Below, piece by piece: positions 21,469 through 29,506 of a DNA stretch of 64,000 nt. Under the pieces are notes generated by a model. That model saw nothing but the letters and a program-made list of their open reading frames with translations, did not search any database and was not told where the DNA came from. Position 1 is the first letter of the stretch. Each line of letters starts with the position of its first letter. Source of the DNA: Legionella fallonii LLAP-10 (lineage in GTDB: Bacteria; Pseudomonadota; Gammaproteobacteria; Legionellales; Legionellaceae); contig NZ_LN614827.1 of assembly GCF_000953135.1 (NCBI RefSeq), positions 1-64,000 of the forward strand. The letters run 5' to 3'. A program made the translations under genes and the position numbers.

Positions 21469-21513
21469 ATAGACCTCTTTCCTCACTACAGCGAGTTTGG
21501 AAAGAGGTCTATT
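21468..21513. terminator. Hairpin/terminator after pirin gene
   Basis: AATAGACCTCTTTCC and GGAAAGAGGTCTATT form a perfect 15-bp stem followed by ATTTTT. It also belongs to a short interspersed hairpin family, with degenerate relatives near 46917 and 58855. Confidence 0.75.
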
Positions 21514-21651
21514 ATTTTTCGTGTTATTCCTTTCTCTGTGGGGCGCCTTATGTTTACAACTAAGAAGATTAAATATCATCAAAGCTAGTTTTTTTGTTTG
21601 TAGCAAAAGGATATTATAAGCTCACTTTTATCAAAGGATTTGTCGAGTATT

Positions 21652-22743
21652 ATGTTAAGCAATGAGCAGCTATCTCTTTTAGAACACCATAATTCTGCAG
21701 TATTTACGGATATAAAGGCGCGGTTATTAGATAATTTAAAGCGGTTGTGGTCTAAAACAAAGCCTTTAGCCGGAGTGAAGATTTTACATAACATCCCTCT
21801 TACTTATGAAACTTTAGTTAAGCTGGAGTCTTTATTAGCTGCCGGGGCGAATGTGACTGTAACGCAAGTTAAATTTGTGTCGAATCAACCGGAAGCCAAT
21901 ATCGTCGCTTTATTAAATAAATTGGGGGTAACTTATATTCCGCAACATGAGGAAATTGCCGGAGAGTTTGATATTGCCTTGGATTGTTGTGCCGAAGTCA
22001 TGGATATGTCTAAGGTAACGGTTACTAAAGGATTAGTTGAACTCACGCAAAGCGGCGGAGAGGTTTTTAAAAAAACTAAAACCTCTTTTCCGGTAATCAA
22101 TGTCGATGATTCTAATCTAAAAAAATTAGAAGGGATGTATGGCACGGGCGAGAGCTTTATCAGAGCTTTTAAAGAAAGAACCGGCCAAGATATCGCAAAT
22201 GAGTCATTTATGGTGTTTGGTTTTGGTAAAGTGGGACGGGGAATAGTGAAGTATCTATTAAAAGAAACACCCCATATCACGGTTGTGGATCAATCTGAAA
22301 AACAATTAGATCATGCTAGAAAAATGGGAGTTAATGCCTTGCATGTCGCGCAAAAAGACGCTATCAGAAATGGTGCCAAAAACGCCTTTTGTTTGGTAAC
22401 AGCAACAGGGCAGCACCATATCTTATCGCAATGGCTTAGTTCGGATAGTTGTCCACAGGCCATTATTGCCAATATGGGCGTTGCTGATGAAATTGGCCCT
22501 AATTTTACAGATGAAAAAGTATTATGTAAGCGAATGGCAATTAATTTTTCCTTAAAACACCCTACGCTATTACATTTTATTGATCCTATTTTTTATGCTC
22601 ATAATTTAGGAGCCCAATTGCTCATAGAAAATCAATTAAGGCCTGGATATCATCCTTTTCCTAGTTATCTTGATGATTTGATTATCAAATTGTGGAATGA
22701 ATATTATCCTATGGATATTAGTGATATTTATTTTGATGATTAG
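21652..22743 (+). CDS. Adenosylhomocysteinase-like NAD-binding protein
   Basis: About 363 residues. The middle region FPVINVDDSNLKKLEGMYG and the Rossmann glycine motif VFGFGKVGRGIVKYL align in order with S-adenosylhomocysteine hydrolase (INVNDS..K...YG then GYGDVGKG). The N-terminal half keeps HN..LT.ETL..L...GA.V and a SNQ in place of STQDH. The protein is about 70-100 residues shorter than true SAHH and several substrate-site residues differ, so it is probably a divergent dehydrogenase-type relative. ATG 21652, with GAG just upstream, is preferred over an in-frame TTG at 21640. Confidence 0.72.
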   Translation: MLSNEQLSLLEHHNSAVFTDIKARLLDNLKRLWSKTKPLAGVKILHNIPLTYETLVKLESLLAAGANVTVTQVKFVSNQPEANIVALLNKLGVTYIPQHEEIAGEFDIALDCCAEVMDMSKVTVTKGLVELTQSGGEVFKKTKTSFPVINVDDSNLKKLEGMYGTGESFIRAFKERTGQDIANESFMVFGFGKVGRGIVKYLLKETPHITVVDQSEKQLDHARKMGVNALHVAQKDAIRNGAKNAFCLVTATGQHHILSQWLSSDSCPQAIIANMGVADEIGPNFTDEKVLCKRMAINFSLKHPTLLHFIDPIFYAHNLGAQLLIENQLRPGYHPFPSYLDDLIIKLWNEYYPMDISDIYFDD

Positions 22744-22837
22744 AGCGGGTGTTTTAGAGTATCGCTTGAGCCATTTTGATCCAGAGCTGTCAGGTTGAGG
22801 AAGGAACGAGAAAAGTCTATCTCTCATCATCGTTAAA

Positions 22838-22976
22838 TTAAAGTCGGTTTTGGATAAGAATGTCACCTATTTCGGAGCCGTTCGTGCTGAGGAGGCGCTT
22901 TTTTTCGAAGCATACGCACAAGATTTTTGGCTTGGTGGATGCTTCGCGATGGGGTTACCCCCTCCTCAGCACGAAC
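22838..22976. repeat. TTAA/GGATAAG repeat, copy 2 with nested palindrome
   Basis: The outer end TTAAAGTCGGTTTTGGATAAG is followed by a module with perfect 16-bp arms: GTTCGTGCTGAGGAGG (22880-22895) and CCTCCTCAGCACGAAC (22961-22976). Inner arms are CGAAGCAT (22906-22913) and ATGCTTCG (22939-22946). The right TTAA end is missing. The module matches the one at about 5011-5115 in the opposite orientation relative to the outer end. Confidence 0.7.
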
Positions 22977-23246
22977 GGGTTGGTCAGATGCCTAGCTTTT
23001 TCAATTTTGGGGTTTATTCTGTAATACCCTCGTGATTACCATGCACCAGTATTATTCCTCCTTAAGTAATCGCTACCAAGGGAAAATACATTATTTTAAA
23101 TTGTTATTAAATTAAACCAAATTTGCTTGGTTACATCCGCTAAGGACTAATAAAAAAACTGTTCGTTGCTATTTGCCTAGTGCCGATAAAATGCTTGACT
23201 CTATTGTTGCTATATACCTTATCTTTGCCAATAAGGAGGAAATACA

Positions 23247-23366
23247 ATGACTCAATGGTTCGTAAAAGATCTGGCACAATTAACTGGTATCTCGGTGCAA
23301 ACCCTGCATCATTACGACTTGCTAATGGGTATCGTGTTTTCTCCTATTGCTCCATGGCTATTATAG
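23247..23366 (+). pseudogene. Truncated MerR-family regulator
   Basis: From ATG 23247, with AAGGAGGAA just upstream, the frame reads WFVKDLAQLTGISVQTLHHYD, a clear MerR N-terminal helix-turn-helix. It then diverges and stops after 39 codons. A full regulator would have 100 to 250 more residues including the dimerisation helix. A possible old promoter, TTGACT-18-TTATCT, lies about 60 bp upstream. The remaining 40-codon frame is probably non-functional. Confidence 0.7.
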
Positions 23367-23427
23367 GAAGTGGCTCGCAGCCATTGGGTTATGGATACCG
23401 GCTTTCGCCGGTAATTTGCTATAACAT

Positions 23428-24837
23428 TTAGGATTTGAGCCATACCGCAATTAACGACTCCATAGTGTTACGTGCTTCTTGTAAGGATTCTGAATCCGTT
23501 GCTGCGGGCGAATGCAAATCATCGCAATGGGCACTTCCCTCAATCAGGTAATAGTTCAGTTTTTCATTAACGGCATTGCCATTTTTTTCCGCTAAAGATA
23601 AAAGCGACCAGGGATCATTTTCTCCGTTGGTGAAATAGATATTGGAAACCAAAGCATCCATCAGTGGGTAATAGAATGAGTTATTTAACGAGGCTGTTTG
23701 GGCTGGTTCATTTAATCCAAATAAACGGTGGCATACTTGGTGGTGATAGGCCAAGTCAATTAAGGCTGAGCGCGTAGATTGTTGCCTATCTGGATTGGCA
23801 TTTTGCCAATAACCGTATTCCGTACATGATTGATAGTACCATTGTCTCATTCCTACGCCTTTTTTATAATCGCCAGGATCTTCACTCATTGCCCCTTGAG
23901 CGGTCATTTCTACCGCGGATACCTTCATTTCGTGATACAGCTTTTTAGCAAATTCGGCATAGCCCTCTAGCGGCGTTGGACTAGAGGATAAAGCAGAACA
24001 AAAAATGTCTCTTTTGCCATATTGTACGGCAGCAGCTGCCGTATCTGCTATAAGATATAAGAAATCTACAGGGTCATTGACAGCGGATGCGTCAAACAAA
24101 GCCTTCATTTGCTTGAATTTGGCTTTATTATTCAATGTCGCCTCAACCTCCCTCACTACGTGACGTATTTGCATTGCACACTGCGATCCGGCAACGTGGG
24201 TGACGTGAGTATCGTATTCAAAGAAATCTTCTTTGGCCATCACTGGCGCCGATGAGGCGAGAGAGCCTACCACTAAATAAGGGAATTTCAGACGGTAATA
24301 GGCGGATAAGGAGCCTGGATAAGAGCCGCCAAAGGCTATCCACTTACCATTCCACTTGTTGCTCTTTTGTAAATGACGTTGGAAATAAGCCAGGTCATCC
24401 AGAGCCTGTTCCGTAGTTAAATAACGCAAGTCGGTAGTGGAAAAAGTATTGAGTGGAATACTTTCGCCGTAATATCGATGTTCCAAAGCAACTAATTTAG
24501 CATGATATTTTTGTGCATAGTTACGAATGGCACCATTGAGGGCTCTTTTCGTACATTCTGCCTCACCACAGAGATAAAAAAATACAGGATCATTTTTAGC
24601 TTTACTATATGTTTCATCGATATAGTAACGTTGTGAGAAGGTTCCTAATGATGGGGTATTGTGATCTATCAGTTGAATAAATTGTCCTTGTCGGATGCTC
24701 TTTGTAGCGACTAAAGGTTGAGCCATTTCTATTTGTCTTTGCAGATAAAGAGCTACGGGGCCAGCAAAAGAGGTAGATAAACTAGCTAATAGACTAAATC
24801 CTACTATTATCGCTTTTTTGTTAAAAAACATATTCAT
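23428..24837 (-). CDS. Secreted S28 family serine peptidase
   Basis: About 469 residues with a signal peptide (FFNKKAIIVGFSLLASLSTS then FAG). The fold is that of prolyl carboxypeptidase/DPP2: nucleophile in IAFGGSYPGSLSAY, acid in NGENDPWS and His in EGSAHCDDL. S28 enzymes cleave after proline from peptide ends; they are common in eukaryotes and uncommon in bacteria. Export is likely by the Sec pathway and possibly the type II system used by Legionella for degradative enzymes. ATG 24837 is 5 bases from AAGGA; ATG 24843 is too close. Confidence 0.88.
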   Translation of the reverse strand: MNMFFNKKAIIVGFSLLASLSTSFAGPVALYLQRQIEMAQPLVATKSIRQGQFIQLIDHNTPSLGTFSQRYYIDETYSKAKNDPVFFYLCGEAECTKRALNGAIRNYAQKYHAKLVALEHRYYGESIPLNTFSTTDLRYLTTEQALDDLAYFQRHLQKSNKWNGKWIAFGGSYPGSLSAYYRLKFPYLVVGSLASSAPVMAKEDFFEYDTHVTHVAGSQCAMQIRHVVREVEATLNNKAKFKQMKALFDASAVNDPVDFLYLIADTAAAAVQYGKRDIFCSALSSSPTPLEGYAEFAKKLYHEMKVSAVEMTAQGAMSEDPGDYKKGVGMRQWYYQSCTEYGYWQNANPDRQQSTRSALIDLAYHHQVCHRLFGLNEPAQTASLNNSFYYPLMDALVSNIYFTNGENDPWSLLSLAEKNGNAVNEKLNYYLIEGSAHCDDLHSPAATDSESLQEARNTMESLIAVWLKS

Positions 24838-25118
24838 TATCATCCTTGATTTCGTTTATGAACATCCCAAGCACCCTCTGATGGTGATGCAAGAGATCTA
24901 ATAATATTTCTTATTCGAGTTGTTGACAATTGGCTCCGTTATCTATGACGTGATCGATTACAAAAGTCCTTAAAATACATAAGCTTGCTTGCTTAACAGG
25001 AGACGTGTTTTTTAAAATAGGGATGTGGCAATATGAGGCCATGTTGCAGCCAAAAATTGCATTGTGTTCTATTTTGTGGCATCATGGGGCACATTGTGCA
25101 CATAATAAAGGTATTTTT

Positions 25119-26828
25119 ATGTTCAAGAAGAGCTTAATTTTTTCACTTGCTGTTACTTCTCAAGCGCTTTTAGCTGCAGAGGCGGTTGATCTGTATCAAA
25201 CTCCAGTAAGTAGTTTAAAACAATTTCAATTAGAGCAGACTCCAAAGAGTGCTCCGGCGTCCCCAAAGCAAGCTCGTTCGTTAGCTTTCCCGGCGGCAAG
25301 AAATAGTGCTCCGGTAGCCAATTCGCTACAACAAGTGAGTCAAACTCAGGAAGAAAATGAAACCATAGTTCGTTATCAACAACTATATAAAGGCATTCCT
25401 GTTGTTGGCGCACAAATTATGATCACTAAGAGCACTAACCAGGGCATTAATGCCTCCAAAGATGCTTTAGCCAATGGACATCTATTAAATGACATCCAAA
25501 TAGACATTAATCCCTCTTTTAAAGCCCAACAAGCAATAGAGTTAGCTAAAAAATCTTATTTTAGTGCTAATCCTCAAGCGGAAATCCAGGAAGAGGCTAG
25601 CGAGCTACAAATCAGGCCTGCTGATGATAAGCAATTAAAACTGGTTTATTTGGTTTCATTCAAAACAGTGCAAGGAGACAGTAAACCGGCTTGGCCTTTT
25701 TTTGTTATTGATGCACAAACTGGTACCGTAATACAACAGTGGAATAATATTAAAAATTATTTAGATCATGGCCCTGGAGGGAATGAAAAAGTTCATCAAT
25801 ATTGGTATGGTAAAGATGGGCTTCCGTCGCTTGAGGTAACTCAAAGTGGTAGTCAATGCGTTATGGATAATCCTAAAGTCAAGTTGGTTAATGTGGGTTC
25901 TGCTTGGGATTGGAATAACAGTAGGTTGAGCCCTCATCAATATCCTTGTAATAATAATGTGGCTGAAAACACCAATGGTGCTTTTTCACCAGCGAATGAC
26001 GCCTATTATTTTGGTCATACTATTGTCGATATGTATAAAGATTGGTATGGGTTAAATGCCTTACAATTGGCTAATGGTTCGCCGATGAAGTTAGTAATGC
26101 GTGTTCATTTCGGCCAAAACTATGATAATGCTTTTTGGGATGGTCAATCGATGTCTTTCGGTGATGGTCAAGACTTCTATCCTTTGGTTTCTCTTGATAT
26201 TGCTGGACATGAGGTCACTCATGGCTTTACCGAACAACATTCCGGCTTGGAATATCATGATCAACCTGGTGCTCTTAATGAGTCCATGTCTGATATGGCA
26301 GGTCAAGCATCCAGATCATATCTTTTAGAAAAAACACCACTTTTGTATAGTAAAGCTTATTTACAACCTAACGTAGTCACTTGGGGTATCGGTGAGACTA
26401 TAGTGCGTGATTCAGTAGGTAAGGCCTTACGTTTTATGGATTATCCTTCCTCTGATGGAAGTTCTGCGGATTGTTTAGATAAACAACTGGCTCAAAGTAA
26501 CGGTGCTTATTGTGCTATCAGTTATGATGAGATTGTTGCCTTTGCTAAGGCCAATATTATGAGCCCCCAAGATCAGCAAAGCTTTATAGTTCATACTGCC
26601 AGTGGCGTATTTAATAAGGCATTTTATTTATTGTCGCAAAGTATTGGTATTAAAACGGCATATCATGTGATGATCGTTGCTAATACTAAATATTGGACTC
26701 CAAGTACTGATTTTAAAGCAGGAGCCTGTGGTGTTATCTATGCAGCTAAAGATTTAGCAGTAGATACTGGCCTTGTTAAAAATATTTTTGGCCAAGTTGG
26801 TGTCGAAACTAGCCAGTGTTCGGTGTAA
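25119..26828 (+). CDS. proA: ProA/Msp-like zinc metalloprotease (M4, thermolysin family)
   Basis: A secreted, type II-dependent elastase-like protease in Legionella. 569 residues: signal peptide (FKKSLIFSLAVTSQALLAA), an FTP/PepSY-type propeptide, then the M4 catalytic domain. Zinc ligands are in HEVTH (His364, His368), with Glu365 as catalytic base and Glu388 in GALNESMSD; the spacing of 24 from the first His to this Glu is that of thermolysin. ATG 25119 with AAGG upstream is chosen; the open frame extends 38 codons upstream, but that would bury the signal peptide. Whether this is the main ProA or a paralogue cannot be told. Confidence 0.9.
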   Translation: MFKKSLIFSLAVTSQALLAAEAVDLYQTPVSSLKQFQLEQTPKSAPASPKQARSLAFPAARNSAPVANSLQQVSQTQEENETIVRYQQLYKGIPVVGAQIMITKSTNQGINASKDALANGHLLNDIQIDINPSFKAQQAIELAKKSYFSANPQAEIQEEASELQIRPADDKQLKLVYLVSFKTVQGDSKPAWPFFVIDAQTGTVIQQWNNIKNYLDHGPGGNEKVHQYWYGKDGLPSLEVTQSGSQCVMDNPKVKLVNVGSAWDWNNSRLSPHQYPCNNNVAENTNGAFSPANDAYYFGHTIVDMYKDWYGLNALQLANGSPMKLVMRVHFGQNYDNAFWDGQSMSFGDGQDFYPLVSLDIAGHEVTHGFTEQHSGLEYHDQPGALNESMSDMAGQASRSYLLEKTPLLYSKAYLQPNVVTWGIGETIVRDSVGKALRFMDYPSSDGSSADCLDKQLAQSNGAYCAISYDEIVAFAKANIMSPQDQQSFIVHTASGVFNKAFYLLSQSIGIKTAYHVMIVANTKYWTPSTDFKAGACGVIYAAKDLAVDTGLVKNIFGQVGVETSQCSV

Positions 26829-26861
26829 AACAAACACGAGTATCCTTATTTTAGAATAGAT

Positions 26862-26905
26862 ACGTAGGTTGGATCCTTTGGTCCAACATGGCGTTCAACC
26901 TACGT
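26862..26905. terminator. Hairpin downstream of the M4 protease
   Basis: ACGTAGGTTG and CAACCTACGT form the outer stem, with GGA/TCC pairs inside, 34 bp after the stop. No T-run follows, so it may be a REP-like repeat as much as a terminator. Confidence 0.45.
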
Positions 26906-27031
26906 TACAAAAGCTTAAGTTGACGCCATAAGATAAATGGATGTTGTTTGTTGCGTTAGTATAATGCACACAGGATTTTTTTTACTCTAAATGATGTTCG
27001 TCAGACAAAAAAACTGATATATACTGTTTTG

Positions 27032-27061
27032 AGCATTTATCGTCCGAGGACGATAAATGCT
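27032..27061. promoter_or_regulatory. Perfect 14-bp-arm palindrome before the TauE-like gene
   Basis: AGCATTTATCGTCC, GA, GGACGATAAATGCT is an uninterrupted inverted repeat of 30 bp located 38 bp before the chosen start. Its position suits an operator or an mRNA hairpin controlling the permease gene. It contains an ATG (27057) that could be mistaken for the start. Confidence 0.55.
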
Positions 27062-27098
27062 GTCCTGTCATTTTTTGGGTTTAGTATTGGGATATAGA

Positions 27099-28010
27099 AT
27101 GACCATTTTTTTAATTACTCTAGGTATATTAATACTGAGTGTTCTTTGTGTTGCCATGATGGCTTTAAAACTATCTCGACAACCCGCAGAGCCTCTTTCC
27201 TTTATTCAGTGTATCAAATTGATATTTAGTGGGATTGTTGCTTTTATTGCCGATACTTTGGGGGTGGGCAGTTTTGCTGTTAATGTAACCTTAGCTAAAT
27301 TGTTAGGCACCTTTCGTGATGATGAATTGCCTGCGGTAAATAATGGTGCGCAAGTCATTCCTGGTGCGATTGAGTCTTTATTTTTTATGCACCTGATTGA
27401 TGTCGATTTAACTACTTTGTTAACTTTGGTTTCTGGCACCTGCCTTGGTGGGCTTGTTGGTGGATTTATCGTGAGTCAAATGAGCAAGCAGGCTATTCGT
27501 CTAGCAATGATTTGCTCTTTTACTTTAATTATTTTGCTGTTGATTTCCCATTATTTTCGCTTGTTGCCGGTAGGTGGTGATTTAATGGTATTGCATTCTT
27601 GGAAATTAGTAGTTGGCTTTTTTGCTTTAGCCATCTGCGGCGCTTTAACTTCAGTGGGCGTGGGTTTATTTGTGATGGTGCAAGGTGTTTTATTTGTGAT
27701 GAATGTTTCTCCTGTAGTGGCCTTTCCCATTATGACTACTGCTGGGGCTATGCAGCAACCTATAACGACGCTGGTTTTTTTACAGAAAAATAAAATCCCT
27801 TTAAAGAAAACAATGATTTTGAGTCTTGCTGGATGTGTCGGTGTGTTAATTACCATCCCTGTTTTTACTCAATTGACCGTTACCTGGTTGCACATGCTGT
27901 TACTTTGTATATTGACTTACAATTTAATCGCTATTGGTCGTACCTATTTAAAATCGCGGCCAACAAAGAAACCTGTTTTAGTCTCTGGGTCTCTTCCAGC
28001 GACGGAATAG
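27099..28010 (+). CDS. TauE/SafE family (DUF81) membrane permease
   Basis: About 303 residues with eight or so hydrophobic segments in two repeats, typical of the family that exports sulfite, sulfoacetate or other organic anions. Conserved-looking stretches are FIADTLGVGSFAVNV and the second-repeat LTSVGVGLFVMVQG. ATG 27099, preceded by TTGGGAT, is preferred; ATG 27057 lies within a palindrome. The substrate is unknown. Confidence 0.82.
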   Translation: MTIFLITLGILILSVLCVAMMALKLSRQPAEPLSFIQCIKLIFSGIVAFIADTLGVGSFAVNVTLAKLLGTFRDDELPAVNNGAQVIPGAIESLFFMHLIDVDLTTLLTLVSGTCLGGLVGGFIVSQMSKQAIRLAMICSFTLIILLLISHYFRLLPVGGDLMVLHSWKLVVGFFALAICGALTSVGVGLFVMVQGVLFVMNVSPVVAFPIMTTAGAMQQPITTLVFLQKNKIPLKKTMILSLAGCVGVLITIPVFTQLTVTWLHMLLLCILTYNLIAIGRTYLKSRPTKKPVLVSGSLPATE

Positions 28011-28092
28011 ACCTTTTGCAAGAAGCCATGGATTCGGTGATGCACGGGGCTTAATAAAGATCTGTGTTGCACTATTAGTCAAGGATGGACGT

Positions 28093-28722
28093 ATGAAAAA
28101 AATGATAGTTATTGTTCTCTGATTGTTATTTGTTGTTTGTAGCAAATAACCGTTTTGACACCATGGTTATCTTTGGTGACAGCATCTCTGATACAGGTAA
28201 TTTATACCGATTTATGTGGAATAAATTACCTATCTCCCCTCCTTATTATCAAGGCCGTTTTTCAAATGGCCCGTTATGGATAGAGCAACTTTATAGCTCT
28301 TATTCTCCACAAGATTATGTCGATGGTTTCCAAAACTACGCGGTTGGCGGAACTGGCGCGGTATTTTCTTATAAGCAAAATTTACCGTTTACCTTCGGTA
28401 GAGAAGTAAGTGACTATTTGTACTGGAATACGTATGGTAAAAAGGCAACCACCTTATATACCATTTGGATTGGGGCTAATAATTATCTTAATGGACCAAC
28501 CAATATAGAGTCGATCATTTATTGCCTCTAAAAAATAAAGCGAAGCCTCTTAATTGTGAAGAATATGTATTTTGGGATCATGTCCATCCTTCCTCTCGCG
28601 TTCATTATTATCTTGCGCAAAAGGCGCGTGAAGCCTTAGATTCTGCAGGTTTGACTGCATTTACTTCTACGATAAAACACCCGGGGGTTGTGCCTTATAG
28701 CCATTCTAAGCCATTAAGTTAA
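28093..28722 (+). pseudogene. Broken GDSL/SGNH lipase (PlaA/PlaC-like)
   Basis: The original ATG at 28093 starts a signal peptide that hits a TGA after nine codons. The adjoining frame carries block I (VIFGDSISDTGN), GRFSNGPLWIEQL and block III (WIGANNY), then stops near 28531. A different frame from about 28522 carries block V DHVHPSSRVHYYLAQKA and the C-terminus. Roughly half the protein between blocks III and V is missing. Two frame changes and an internal deletion make this a pseudogene of a secreted lysophospholipase-type enzyme, a family that is a Legionella virulence trait. Confidence 0.85.
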
Positions 28723-28836
28723 CGTCAGTATTGGATAAGAAGCTTATTAGATCCGGTCTCTATCTCGATCCGTTCGGCTTGAGGAGGGATAACGGGCAAG
28801 GTAAAATCTGAGTTCCTTATCCGAAAATGACGTTAA
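28719..28836. repeat. TTAA/GGATAAG repeat, copy 3 (both ends present)
   Basis: A 118-bp element bounded by TTAACGTCAGTATTGGATAAG and, inverted at the right, TTAACGTCATTTTCGGATAAG: 21-24 bp imperfect terminal inverted repeats. TTAA at both ends suggests TTAA target use. The interior has CCGTTCGGCTTGAGGAGGG, matching the module arms of copy 2. It directly abuts the stop of the broken lipase. No coding capacity. Confidence 0.75.
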
Positions 28837-29026
28837 ATTAGTGAGAAGGAGCTTACTTATAATGTAACTTCTCTAAAGCCTGTGGTATCAGGCTTTAGGC
28901 TTCTATAGTATAATCAGTTCAATTTTTAGATTAAGACTTACAAAAAAGTACTATTTCGTCATTACAATTTGATTTTAGTGGCGAAACTGAAATTTTACGT
29001 AAGTCCCACAGATAATAGTGCATGCT

Positions 29027-29506
29027 ATGGATGAACCAGTCAGTAAATCACAAAAGAAAAGAGAAGCCGATGCCTTACAAAAAATAGGTGTGGCATTTGT
29101 TGAACTCAGTTTGGCCAAGTTAGACTTGCTGCCGCTTACTGATAATTTGCGTAAAGCAATTATTGATGCTAAATCGATTAAGAGTCACGGAGCAAAAAGA
29201 CGCCAGGCTCAATTAATTGGAAAGCTAATGCGTGCTGCCGACTATGAAGCCATTCTTGAGACTTATCATAAAATGCAAGAAGAAGACAATGCTGCCACAG
29301 CAGATTTTCATGAAGTAGAGCTTTGGCGAGACCGATTAATTCATGAAGGGAAAGATGCGCTTACCCAATTTATTGATCTTTATCAACCGCAAGACGTACA
29401 GCAATTAAGGCAGTTGATTAAAAAAGCAGTGGATGATCAGCTAAAAGAGAAAAACTCGGGCGCAGCCAAAGCGCTTTTTCGTTATTTAAGGTCCACTATA
29501 CAATGA
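29027..29506 (+). CDS. darP: Ribosome maturation factor DarP (YjgA, DUF615)
   Basis: A small helical protein that binds late 50S precursors and helps form the peptidyl-transferase centre. About 159 residues with the family features SKSQKKREADALQKIG, LPLTDNLRKAI and the C-terminal KALFRYLR. ATG 29027 is chosen; the frame also has GTG at 29018, and neither has a strong ribosome-binding site. Its stop overlaps the rlmKL ATG by four bases, so both act in 50S biogenesis from one transcript. Confidence 0.9.
   Translation: MDEPVSKSQKKREADALQKIGVAFVELSLAKLDLLPLTDNLRKAIIDAKSIKSHGAKRRQAQLIGKLMRAADYEAILETYHKMQEEDNAATADFHEVELWRDRLIHEGKDALTQFIDLYQPQDVQQLRQLIKKAVDDQLKEKNSGAAKALFRYLRSTIQ

Noticed and set aside
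22744..23246. Searched for a full insertion sequence around the palindromic module and MerR remnant
   Set aside because: No transposase frame or paired terminal repeats beyond the listed repeat.
23180..23431. 83-codon ORF over the MerR remnant in another frame
   Set aside because: The MerR frame explains the conserved part and has a ribosome-binding site; this one has neither homology nor a site.
25005..25118. 38-codon N-terminal extension of the M4 protease
   Set aside because: Would place the signal peptide internally and lacks a ribosome-binding site; ATG 25119 has AAGG upstream.
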